A stretch of DNA of 64,000 bases from GCA-002790365 sp964486645 (GTDB taxonomy: Bacteria > Bacteroidota > Ignavibacteria > Ignavibacteriales > Ignavibacteriaceae). The stretch covers positions 15,536 to 79,535 of the forward strand of contig CAZAOG010000001.1 in NCBI GenBank assembly GCA_964486645.1, given 5' to 3'. A program made the position numbers and the translations under genes. The notes beneath the pieces were generated by a model. That model saw nothing but the letters and a program-made list of their open reading frames with translations, was not told the DNA's origin and searched no databases. Positions 8,267 through 16,753 of this stretch are shown one piece after another (positions within the stretch are counted from its first letter, which is position 1; the number at the start of each line of letters is the position of its first letter).

Positions 8267-10054
8267 TTATTTTTCAAAATTATCAGCCACATAGTTCTTC
8301 TTCATTTTAGGACGTAAATATGTTTCAACCAATTTTTTACCTATCGGGGCTGCGTGTGCTGCTCCAAAGCCGGCATTTTCAATAATAATGGAAAATGCAA
8401 TCTGCGGATCATCAAACGGAGCAAAACCTATAAACAGGGCGTGGTCTTCTCCGTGGGGATTTTGTGCGGTACCTGTTTTTCCTGCCATTACAATGTCCGG
8501 CAGCCTGCTTGCTCTTGCCGTACCTTTTCCGTTAACGACCAAGTACATTCCTTTTTTTACAATGTCCAATACATCTTGTTTAATTTTAATGTTTATGGGT
8601 TTTGATTTAGTTTTAATGTATTTACCCGTTTTTCCGTCAATATATCCCTTAAGTAAATGGGGCTGAAAACTGCGACCGTTATTGGCAACAATGGCAACAA
8701 ATTGTGCTAATTGGAGCGGGTTAACACTAACCTCACCCTGACCTATTGCCAAACTTGCCATAATGCTTTTAGGCCAATTTTTACCGTATCTTTTAATATA
8801 ATAATTTTCGTCCGGTATCAGTCCCTTTGCTTCCTTACCCAAATCTATACCGGTTTTTCTACCGAATCCAAAAAGGTTTGCATATTCTTTCCACCTTTTC
8901 ATTCCGATTTTATAAATAAGATTGTAGAAAAAAACGTTACACGAATATTCTATTGCCTGTATAACATTTAATCTGCCGTGCACACCGTCACACTTAAAAT
9001 ATCTGCCGTAAAATACACCTCCGCCTGCACAAAAAAAGGTGGTATCTTTGTCAATAACTCCTAACTCTAAACCGGCAATTGCTTCTAAAATTTTAAATGT
9101 GGAACCGGGAGGTTTTACAGACATTGTTGCTCTGTTAAAAAAAGGTTTTGCGGGGTCTTTGTATAATTTTTTTAAATAATCTTCCGGAGTAATGAATGCA
9201 AATTTACTCAAATCATAATCCGGAGCGCTTGCCATCGCCAATACTTCCCCGGTTTTAGGTTCAATTACTACAATAGCTCCTCTTTTCCCTCTTAAAGATT
9301 CTTCCGCTACCCTTTGCAATTCTGAATCTATTGTCAATATAAGGTCATCACCCTTTACCGCGGGAACATCATTCTGTCCGTTTTTAAATTTACCTATATA
9401 CTTTCTGCGTGAATCAACAAGCAGATAATTATAACCCTTTTTCCCTCTCAATAAATTTTCGTATTTTTTTTCAAGTCCGGTATTGCCGACATAATCACCG
9501 GGTTTGTATATCTTCTTATACTTTTTTAATTCCTTTTGAGAAATTTCATTCAAATATCCGAACATTTGCGCACCGTATACTTTAGCGGGATAACCGCGCT
9601 GCATTTCCACTTTATAACTTATACCCGGTAAATATTCTTTATTTTCCTCAATCCAGGAAATAACATTAAACGGAACGCCTCTTTTCAATCTGAGCTGAAC
9701 ATACCTTGAATATTTTTTATTTTTTTCTAAAAATTTATCAACATAACCTTTTTCTAATTTTAATACCGATTCCAGTAATTTATTCTGCTTTTTATTATAG
9801 TCTGCTTTTGTTATAAAAATTGTATAGGCAGGCAGATTATTTACAAGTATTTTTCTGTTCCTGTCAAGGAACAAACCCCTTGGCGGTATCTTTTCTATTT
9901 TCTTTACACTGTTTCTTTTCGATTTTAAATCGTAATATCCCTTTTGAAGTATTTGCATTTGGAACAGTCTGATTAAAAGAAATGAAAAGCCGAAAATAAT
10001 TACGGCATAGATAATTGATCTTCTGCTTTGAGATGCAAAACTTTCAACTTTCAA
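8267..10054 (-). CDS. mrdA: Penicillin-binding protein 2 (elongasome transpeptidase)
   Basis: A 595-residue class B PBP that cross-links peptidoglycan in the elongasome. One N-terminal membrane anchor (residues ~14-33) is followed by the dimerisation domain (PPRGLFLDRNRKILVNN). The transpeptidase domain has the active Ser in VKPPGSTFK (Ser318, Lys321), an SCN triad in IEYSCNVFF, and KTGTAQ. The reading frame overlaps mreD by 11 bases at its start, showing coupled translation. Mature size and motif order are those of PBP2/MrdA rather than the division PBP3. Confidence 0.95.
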   Translation of the reverse strand: MKVESFASQSRRSIIYAVIIFGFSFLLIRLFQMQILQKGYYDLKSKRNSVKKIEKIPPRGLFLDRNRKILVNNLPAYTIFITKADYNKKQNKLLESVLKLEKGYVDKFLEKNKKYSRYVQLRLKRGVPFNVISWIEENKEYLPGISYKVEMQRGYPAKVYGAQMFGYLNEISQKELKKYKKIYKPGDYVGNTGLEKKYENLLRGKKGYNYLLVDSRRKYIGKFKNGQNDVPAVKGDDLILTIDSELQRVAEESLRGKRGAIVVIEPKTGEVLAMASAPDYDLSKFAFITPEDYLKKLYKDPAKPFFNRATMSVKPPGSTFKILEAIAGLELGVIDKDTTFFCAGGGVFYGRYFKCDGVHGRLNVIQAIEYSCNVFFYNLIYKIGMKRWKEYANLFGFGRKTGIDLGKEAKGLIPDENYYIKRYGKNWPKSIMASLAIGQGEVSVNPLQLAQFVAIVANNGRSFQPHLLKGYIDGKTGKYIKTKSKPINIKIKQDVLDIVKKGMYLVVNGKGTARASRLPDIVMAGKTGTAQNPHGEDHALFIGFAPFDDPQIAFSIIIENAGFGAAHAAPIGKKLVETYLRPKMKKNYVADNFEK

Positions 10055-10538
10055 TTAATTTCCTCCTCGGATAAAAATAAATGGATACCAATCCCACAAT
10101 TGAAGTGTAAAAACCGGGTAAAAGGCCCTCTTCAAATAATGAAACAATAATATTTGAACTGAAATCAATAGTAGAAAAAATTGAGAAAATAATCGAGGCA
10201 GTTATTGAACACAAAAGTACAATAAAGCCGAAATTAAACGGTTTAAGAAAAATGTGCCTCTTGTTTTCATTTGAAAAATAACCTGCTATAAATCCGGCAA
10301 TAGTGAACGATAACATAGCGCTGCCCAATAATCCTCCGGTTATTAAATCAAACAACAAGCCGTAAACAAATCCCAAGACAGTTCCGTAAAGTTGTCCGTG
10401 TATAATTGAATAAAATATAAGCAATATTAAAACAAAATTAGGTGCTATTGCATTCCAGGTAATAAACTGCACCAAAGTATTCTGGATAACCAAAACCGGA
10501 ATAAAGAATAATAATGAGAATATAAATTTAGTTCCCAT
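10044..10538 (-). CDS. mreD: Rod shape-determining protein MreD
   Basis: A 164-residue, very hydrophobic protein with five or six membrane segments, including LYGTVLGFVYGLLFDLITGGLLGS, the part most conserved in MreD. It is a membrane component of the rod complex that connects MreC, PBP2 and RodA. Identification rests on size, hydropathy and strict mreB-mreC-mreD-PBP2 gene order, since MreD sequence is poorly conserved. It overlaps both neighbours by 11 bases. Confidence 0.88.
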   Translation of the reverse strand: MGTKFIFSLLFFIPVLVIQNTLVQFITWNAIAPNFVLILLIFYSIIHGQLYGTVLGFVYGLLFDLITGGLLGSAMLSFTIAGFIAGYFSNENKRHIFLKPFNFGFIVLLCSITASIIFSIFSTIDFSSNIIVSLFEEGLLPGFYTSIVGLVSIYFYPRRKLIES

Positions 10539-11373
10539 TGTTTTCCTTTTTATAAAAGTTAAGTTCCAAGTTATTTATCTGAACACTCTTTACCATTTTT
10601 ATAATAAATACATTTTCAACGGAAATCAAATCCGCAAACGGTTTAAGTTTTACTACATTAAAAATATCTGTAGTTTTATTATTGATTGCGGTTATATAAC
10701 CGATAGGAATCGGTATCGGCACAATTGTGCTGAACTCAGACGATACAATTCTATCGCCTATTTTTATATCCGAAGTTTTGGGGATATTGGTAAGAATTAA
10801 ATCATCGCCGTCCCATTTTAAAATCGCGTTTACCCTGCTTCTTTCGTCTTTAACCGTAATATTCAAATCAACATTTCTTAACGTTCTTATTATGGAATAA
10901 TCATCGGATACAGTGTAAACCAATCCGATAAGTCCCAAATCATTTATAACCGGCATTCCGGGCTTTACGCCTTCGCTCTTCCCCGAGTTTAAAGTAAAGG
11001 TATTTGACGATGTGTTCAGTGATTTTGAAACAACGGTAGCGGAAATTAAGGGTAAAGTAGAAGTATCTTTTAATGCCAATAGTCTTTTTAATTCATGGTT
11101 CTCAATACCGTATTTTCTTAATAAATTTACCTGCAGCATCAATTCGGCATTCATTTTTCTTAACTGTTCGTTCTCGTTTTTAATCAGTGTGGAAGAAGTA
11201 ATGTTTGATATGATATTTGAGAATAATGCAAAGCTGCCGAACGCTATTGTTCTTACGTTTTTAACTGCTGCATTATTATTATTTGAAAGGGCGAAGAGGC
11301 TTACCAAGATGAGAAATACAAATACTATATATTCTTTAAATTTATTCCAAAAATTAGAAAATAATTTTATCAT
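10528..11373 (-). CDS. mreC: Rod shape-determining protein MreC
   Basis: A 281-residue bitopic protein: a short cytoplasmic tail, one membrane segment (residues ~15-32), a coiled coil (LIKNENEQLRKMNAELMLQV, residues ~65-95), then the periplasmic beta-rich core with NSGKSEGVKPGMPVIND and LGLIGLVYTVSDDYSIIRTL typical of MreC. It bridges MreB and PBP2 and stimulates wall synthesis. A gap of only 3 bases separates it from the upstream mreB. Confidence 0.93.
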   Translation of the reverse strand: MIKLFSNFWNKFKEYIVFVFLILVSLFALSNNNNAAVKNVRTIAFGSFALFSNIISNITSSTLIKNENEQLRKMNAELMLQVNLLRKYGIENHELKRLLALKDTSTLPLISATVVSKSLNTSSNTFTLNSGKSEGVKPGMPVINDLGLIGLVYTVSDDYSIIRTLRNVDLNITVKDERSRVNAILKWDGDDLILTNIPKTSDIKIGDRIVSSEFSTIVPIPIPIGYITAINNKTTDIFNVVKLKPFADLISVENVFIIKMVKSVQINNLELNFYKKENNGN

Positions 11374-11376
11374 TTA

Positions 11377-12402
11377 TTAATATGTTCGTTTACGAATTAA
11401 GACCTTTGAAAATTTATTCAGGTTGTCTATTACCTTTCCGGCTCCGATAACAACCGCGGTAAGCGGATCTTCGGCAACGTGAACCGGTAGATTTGTCTCC
11501 ATTCTTATCCTTTCGTCCAATCCCTTTAACAGTGCTCCGCCGCCTGTTATCATCACGCCTCTGTCAAGTATATCGGCAGAAAGTTCGGGCGGTGTGCGCT
11601 CTAATGTTTGCTTTACGGCATCAACAATTTGAACTATCGACTCGTTAAGCGCATCTCTTATTTCCACGGAACTGACTTCCGTTGTTTTCGGAATACCGCC
11701 GACCAAATCTCGTCCCTTTACTTGAATTGTAACTTCTTCTTTTAAGGGTACTGCCGAACCGACTTCACATTTTATAGCTTCCGCGGTTCTCTCACCTATT
11801 AGTACGTTGTGATTTTTTTTGAAGTACTGCATTATTGCGTAATTCATTTCGTCGCCTGCAATTCGTATTGATTCTTCGTTTACAATTCCTGAAAGCGCGA
11901 TAACGGCAATTTCCGTTGTACCTCCGCCGATGTCGATAATCATACTACCGGCAGGAGCTTCCACATCAATGCCTATTCCTATTGCGGCAGCCATAGGTTC
12001 GGCAATTAGGTGAACCTCTTTTGCACCGGCGTGTTCGGCGCTGTCTCTTACCGCTCTTTTTTCAACTTCAGTAACTCCGCTCGGTACGGCAACCACAACT
12101 CTTCTGCTTGACAAAGCACCTACTTTTACTTTTTTGATAAAAGCCCTTATCATTCCTTCCGCAATTTCAAAATCCGCGATAACCCCGTCGCGCATGGGGC
12201 GGGTAACACGAATTTCTTTGTGCTCTCTACCCTGCATTTCTTTTGCTTTGTTACCCAAAGCGATAATTCTTTTGGTTGTTCTGTCGAAGGCTACAATTGA
12301 AGGCTCATTCAACACAATGCCTTTTCCTTTAACATAAATTAATGTGTTTGCAGTGCCAAGGTCAATTGCAATATCAGTTGAAAAAAAATCGAAAAATCCC
12401 AT
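11377..12402 (-). CDS. mreB: Rod shape-determining protein MreB (actin homologue)
   Basis: A 341-residue cytoskeletal ATPase. It has the actin-fold nucleotide motifs: phosphate 1 IAIDLGTANTLIYV near residue 10, phosphate 2 IIDIGGGTTEIAVI near residue 155, and the adenosine motif GVMITGGGALLKGLD near residue 285. The N-terminal MGFFDFFSTD helix is short and amphipathic, as in membrane-binding MreB. MreB filaments guide side-wall synthesis, predicting a rod-shaped cell. purH ends 8 bases before this gene starts, placing the cell-shape genes behind purine genes. Confidence 0.97.
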   Translation of the reverse strand: MGFFDFFSTDIAIDLGTANTLIYVKGKGIVLNEPSIVAFDRTTKRIIALGNKAKEMQGREHKEIRVTRPMRDGVIADFEIAEGMIRAFIKKVKVGALSSRRVVVAVPSGVTEVEKRAVRDSAEHAGAKEVHLIAEPMAAAIGIGIDVEAPAGSMIIDIGGGTTEIAVIALSGIVNEESIRIAGDEMNYAIMQYFKKNHNVLIGERTAEAIKCEVGSAVPLKEEVTIQVKGRDLVGGIPKTTEVSSVEIRDALNESIVQIVDAVKQTLERTPPELSADILDRGVMITGGGALLKGLDERIRMETNLPVHVAEDPLTAVVIGAGKVIDNLNKFSKVLIRKRTY

Positions 12403-12410
12403 AATTCCTC

Positions 12411-13928
12411 TTAGTGCTTAAAGTGTCTAATTCCTGTAAAAACCATTGAAATATTGTTTTTATCGGCAGCTGCAATTACTTCCTCGTCTCTTACGGAGCC
12501 GCCGGGTTGAATTACCGAGACAGCGCCGCAATTTATAATTTCCAACAATCCGTCGGCAAACGGAAAGAAAGCATCGGAAGCGGCTACTGAATTTTTTAAA
12601 TCTAAACCGTGTTCATCCGCTTTCATCTTTGCAATTTTTGATGAATCTAATCTTGACATTTGTCCGGCTCCCACTCCCAAAGCCGCTTTATCTTTAGCGA
12701 AAACAATTGCATTAGATTTAGTATGCTTGGCTACTTTCCACGCGAATATCAAATCCTCCATTTCTTTTTTATCGGGTTGTTTTTTTGTGACTACTTTTAA
12801 ATCGTTTTCATTTAAAAGAATGCCGTCGCTTTCCTGAACTATTACTCCGCCGGGAATGTTTCTAAAATTTTGTGTTTTCTCTTTAACGGATTTTAATTGA
12901 ATAATTAGTCTTCTGTTCTTTTTCTTTTTGAGTATTTCCAGCGCTTCATCGGAGAAAGAAGGAGCACAAATAATTTCAAGAAAAATTTCATTCAATTTTT
13001 TTGCCGTTTTAACGTCAACTTCTTTCGTAAAAACAACAATTCCTCCGAATGCAGAAACAGGGTCGCATTTTAAAGCGTTTTGATATGCTTCAAAAACAGT
13101 ATCACCCACAGCTGCTCCTGCCGGATTACAGTGCTTAATAATTGTACATGCATTACCGCCGATTTCTTCGGCAAGTTCTGCAGCCGAGACTAAATCGATA
13201 ATGTTGTTGTACGAAATTTCTTTGCCGTGGAAGACATTAAAATAGGATTCGAAATCTCCGTAAATAATGGCTTTTTGATGCGGATTTTCGCCGTATCTCA
13301 ACTGTTTCCCTTTTTTATAATTTAATCGGAAATTATTTTGAGGCAGGTCAAATATTTTTTCCAAATGATTAGATATTACGGTATCGTACCTTGCAGTATG
13401 AGAGAATGCTTCCGCCGCCAATTCTTTTCTTTTATCTATATTTATTTTGCCCGATTTTAACCCTTCAATAAATTCGGTATACTGTTCCGAGTTTGTTAAA
13501 ACGGAAACATATTTATAATTTTTAGCGGCGGCTCTAATTAAACTCGGTCCTCCGATATCAATATTTTCAATTGTTTCTTCCAATGTTGCATCGGTTTTGG
13601 AAATTGTTTTTTCGAAAGGATAAAGGTTTACACAAACGACATCTATCGGAGAAATTCCGTTTGCTTCTGCTTCTTTTATATCCGCTTGGTTATCCCGTCT
13701 AAATAATATTCCGCCGAATATTTTGGGGTGAAGTGTTTTTACTCTGCCGTCAAATACTTCCGGGAAGGAAGTGATGCTGCTGATTTGAGTAACTTTTAAG
13801 CCCGAATCATTTAAGATTTTTGCCGTATTTCCGGTTGCAATAATTTCATATCCAAAATCAGATAGTTCTTTACCGAAGGCAGTAATATTTGTTTTATCCG
13901 ATACGCTAATTAAAGCAATTTTTTTCAA
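12411..13928 (-). CDS. purH: Bifunctional AICAR transformylase / IMP cyclohydrolase
   Basis: A 505-residue protein carrying out the last two steps of IMP synthesis. The N-terminal ~190 residues form the MGS-like IMP cyclohydrolase domain (KIALISVSDKTNI, GFEIIATGNTAKIL-like strand, VCVNLYPFEKT, NIDIGGPSLIRAAAKN). The remainder is the formyltransferase, with LRYGENPHQKA, the catalytic TIIKHCNPAGAA, and GAGQMSRLDS toward the end. ATG start with a clear AGGAAA-type site. It lies between purN (41 bases upstream) and mreB. Confidence 0.97.
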   Translation of the reverse strand: MKKIALISVSDKTNITAFGKELSDFGYEIIATGNTAKILNDSGLKVTQISSITSFPEVFDGRVKTLHPKIFGGILFRRDNQADIKEAEANGISPIDVVCVNLYPFEKTISKTDATLEETIENIDIGGPSLIRAAAKNYKYVSVLTNSEQYTEFIEGLKSGKINIDKRKELAAEAFSHTARYDTVISNHLEKIFDLPQNNFRLNYKKGKQLRYGENPHQKAIIYGDFESYFNVFHGKEISYNNIIDLVSAAELAEEIGGNACTIIKHCNPAGAAVGDTVFEAYQNALKCDPVSAFGGIVVFTKEVDVKTAKKLNEIFLEIICAPSFSDEALEILKKKKNRRLIIQLKSVKEKTQNFRNIPGGVIVQESDGILLNENDLKVVTKKQPDKKEMEDLIFAWKVAKHTKSNAIVFAKDKAALGVGAGQMSRLDSSKIAKMKADEHGLDLKNSVAASDAFFPFADGLLEIINCGAVSVIQPGGSVRDEEVIAAADKNNISMVFTGIRHFKH

Positions 13929-13969
13929 TTTAATTTTCCTTTAGAAAGAGTTGTTTTCATAATACAATT

Positions 13970-14554
13970 TTACCCGCCGATTTTTATTTTACCGTCCGCA
14001 ATTTTGTTAATTGTATCCGGCAACAATTGATGTTCGATTTTTAAAACTTTTCCGGCAATTTCTTCGGCAGAGCTACAATCTTTAATATCAACTTTCCCCT
14101 GCGCAATTATCTCGCCGGTATCATAAGTATTATCCACAAAGTGAACAGTGGCGCCGGACTGATTCCGACCCGAATTAAAAACAGCCTTGTGGACATTCAT
14201 CCCGTACATCCCTTTCCCTCCAAAGGAAGGAAGCAAAGCCGGGTGTATGTTTATAATTCTATTTTTAAAATTATCCACAAATTTTGACGGCAGCAATTTT
14301 AAAAAACCGGCAAGAACTATTAATTCAATATTATCTTTTTTAAATAATTCCGTTAAGTAATCGTATTCTTCCGATACTTTTTTATAATCTATACAATAAA
14401 AAGGAATGCCTTTTTCTTTTGCAAGATCGAGTGCTTTACATAAATATTTATCGGATACGATCCATTTTACAACAATTTTTTCCTTTAATTCAGGATAATT
14501 TAAAATTGCGTTAAGGTTAGAACCGCGCCCGGAAACAAACACAGCAATATGCAA
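13970..14554 (-). CDS. purN: Phosphoribosylglycinamide formyltransferase (PurN)
   Basis: A 194-residue, folate-dependent GAR transformylase, third step of purine synthesis. Motifs: AVFVSGRGSNLNAIL at the N-terminus, LIVLAGFLKLLP, the NIHPALLPSFGGKGMYGMNVH active-site stretch, and a TVHFVDNTYDTGEIIAQ segment carrying the catalytic Asp. It is the likely first gene of the purN-purH-mreBCD operon, since pyrG ends 87 bases upstream. Confidence 0.95.
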   Translation of the reverse strand: MHIAVFVSGRGSNLNAILNYPELKEKIVVKWIVSDKYLCKALDLAKEKGIPFYCIDYKKVSEEYDYLTELFKKDNIELIVLAGFLKLLPSKFVDNFKNRIINIHPALLPSFGGKGMYGMNVHKAVFNSGRNQSGATVHFVDNTYDTGEIIAQGKVDIKDCSSAEEIAGKVLKIEHQLLPDTINKIADGKIKIGG

Positions 14555-14641
14555 AATAAGATTTCCCTAAAAGTTGTTAAAATTACCTAAATAGTAGTAA
14601 ATATTCAACGTAACCGTACCAAAATAAAACTAAATAAAGCT

Positions 14642-16270
14642 TTATTTTAATTTTTTCTTATTCAGAAGAGAAGCTTTCACAAAATCCCTAAACAAAGGAT
14701 GAGGTTTTGTTGCTCTTGATTTTAATTCAGGGTGAAATTGGCAGCCGACAAACCAAGGATGTTCAGGTATTTCAACCATTTCAACCAATTCCCTGTCAGG
14801 TGAAAGTCCGCTTAAAATTAATCCGTTATTTGTCAATTCATTTCTGAATTTATTGTTTACTTCAAACCTGTGCCTGTGTCTTTCTGAAATAAAATTTGTT
14901 TTGTATGCTTTATAAGCATTTGTGCCTTCTTCAATTTTGCAAGGATACGTTCCGAGTCTCATTGTCGCGCCCATATTTTTAATGTTTTTCTGGTCGGGCA
15001 TTAAATCGATTACACTAAACTTGTTGTTTTTGAATTCGGAGCTGTTAGCTTTTTTTATTCCGCAGACATTTCTTGCAAATTCAATTACGGCACATTGAAG
15101 TCCCAAACAAATTCCAAGGAACGGTATATTATTTTCTCTTGCATATTTTACTGCCAGTATTTTTCCTTCAATACCTCTTTCGCCGAAACCGCCGGGTACT
15201 AATATTCCGTTTACACCTTTTAACAATTTTGAAGTATTTGCTTCATTAAGTTCTTCGGAATGAACCGACCTTACTTTTACTTTTGTATTATTGAATGCTC
15301 CTGCGTGTACAAACGATTCCATAATACTTTTATAAGCATCCATGTGTTCGATATATTTTCCGCACAGTGCTATTTCAACTTCGTTAGTAGGTGTGTTAAT
15401 TCTGCTTATAAGTTTATTCCAGTCATCTAATTTTATTTTCTTTTCAGGCAAATGCAGTCTTTTAAGTACCGTTTGGTCAAGCTTCTCTTTAAATAAAACT
15501 AACGGTACTTCATAAATTGAACTGCAGTCGTGTGCCGAAATCACAGCTTTTGAGTCCACGTTGCAGAATAAAGCAATTTTATCCCTTATTTCCCTGCTGA
15601 TTTTTTTTTCTGAACGACAGACTAAAAAGTCGGGTTGTATTCCGAGTTCCAAAAGATTTTTCACACTGTGCTGAGTCGGTTTGGTTTTCACCTCCCCTGC
15701 TGAAGTAATATAAGGCACAAGCGTAACGTGTATGCTGATTGCATTTTTCTTCCCGAACTGCAGAAGTATCTGCCGCATTGCTTCCATAAACGGAAGGCTT
15801 TCGATATCTCCGACAGTTCCGCCAATCTCAGTAATAATAACATCGTATTCACCAAGCTCACAAAGTTTTGTCATTCTTCTTTTAATCTCATCTGTGATAT
15901 GAGGAATAACTTGAACGGTAGCGCCCAAATAATCTCCGCGTCTTTCTTTTGTAATAACTTCGTGATAGACCTGACCGGTTGTTGTATTATTCAACTTGGA
16001 CATATTCACGTCAAGAAATCTTTCGTAATGTCCCAAGTCCAAATCCGTTTCTGCACCGTCATCCGTTACATATACTTCCCCGTGTTGATACGGACTCATC
16101 GTCCCGGGGTCTACGTTTATGTAGGGATCGAATTTTTGGATAGTTACTTTAAAACCGCGCTGTTTTAATAACAGTCCCAAAGATGATGCGGTTATACCTT
16201 TACCTAATGAAGATATTACACCGCCGGTTACGAAAATAAATTTAACTTTTTTACGGGAGGAAATGGCCAT
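14642..16270 (-). CDS. pyrG: CTP synthase
   Basis: A 542-residue glutamine-dependent CTP synthase (UTP to CTP). The N-terminal synthetase domain has VTGGVISSLGKGITASSLG, FDPYINVDPGTMSPYQHGEV and GGTVGDIESLPF. The C-terminal class I glutamine amidotransferase domain has FLGICLGLQ (nucleophilic Cys) and GCQFHPE (catalytic His/Glu). Full length. It is the first gene of the minus-strand series and faces the Sel1 gene across 483 bases. Confidence 0.97.
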   Translation of the reverse strand: MAISSRKKVKFIFVTGGVISSLGKGITASSLGLLLKQRGFKVTIQKFDPYINVDPGTMSPYQHGEVYVTDDGAETDLDLGHYERFLDVNMSKLNNTTTGQVYHEVITKERRGDYLGATVQVIPHITDEIKRRMTKLCELGEYDVIITEIGGTVGDIESLPFMEAMRQILLQFGKKNAISIHVTLVPYITSAGEVKTKPTQHSVKNLLELGIQPDFLVCRSEKKISREIRDKIALFCNVDSKAVISAHDCSSIYEVPLVLFKEKLDQTVLKRLHLPEKKIKLDDWNKLISRINTPTNEVEIALCGKYIEHMDAYKSIMESFVHAGAFNNTKVKVRSVHSEELNEANTSKLLKGVNGILVPGGFGERGIEGKILAVKYARENNIPFLGICLGLQCAVIEFARNVCGIKKANSSEFKNNKFSVIDLMPDQKNIKNMGATMRLGTYPCKIEEGTNAYKAYKTNFISERHRHRFEVNNKFRNELTNNGLILSGLSPDRELVEMVEIPEHPWFVGCQFHPELKSRATKPHPLFRDFVKASLLNKKKLK

Positions 16271-16753
16271 TGTTTTTGTTCTTAAATATATAACTTGTTA
16301 TGAATAATCTCAATGTGTAATCAAGTTTATTTTACATTTCTTACAAATATTTTTTACATCCGTTAAAAACGAAAGAATAAGTAAAACAAATGAGACGGTA
16401 AATAAATACATTATTAGCTGCGGAACTACGTTAGATAAAGCAAAAAGACAGAGCAAGCCATGCCGAAGCTGCGGTATTGTAATTTCAGATATTCTGTTTG
16501 ATAAAAGTTATGGAACAAAGATATATATGAATGATTATAAGATTACAGCAACTTAATGAAAGATGCCTCATTCAAGGGATTTGCCTTCCATCTGTCATTT
16601 TTTGTTAATAATAATTTACAACTTTTAATACATTAAATTTGTTTTTATTATATTTTCACTTTATTATTGATATTCATTTAGATTTAACAAATTATTTGAT
16701 TTTAATGCCTAAGTAATATTTTTTTTTACAATTTAAACCTTGAGCAAATTCAT
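16271..16753. other. Intergenic region pyrG / Sel1 gene
   Basis: This 483-base A/T-rich spacer separates two divergent genes and must hold the pyrG promoter and probably that of the Sel1 gene. The only structured content I see is the coding-like stretch described separately at 16362-16556. No terminator or repeat was recognised. Confidence 0.5.
16362..16556 (+). pseudogene. Possible remnant of a small zinc-ribbon/HNH-like protein
   Basis: One frame stays open for about 65 codons, with no ATG until near its end. It reads ...YIISCGTTLDKAKRQSKPCRSCG... and ends in a stop at 16554-16556. The C-G / C-x-x-C-G arrangement resembles the zinc-binding head of some phage HNH or homing endonucleases, or a zinc ribbon. 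Without a start codon or ribosome site it is most likely a decayed gene piece or a chance frame. Low confidence. Confidence 0.2.
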
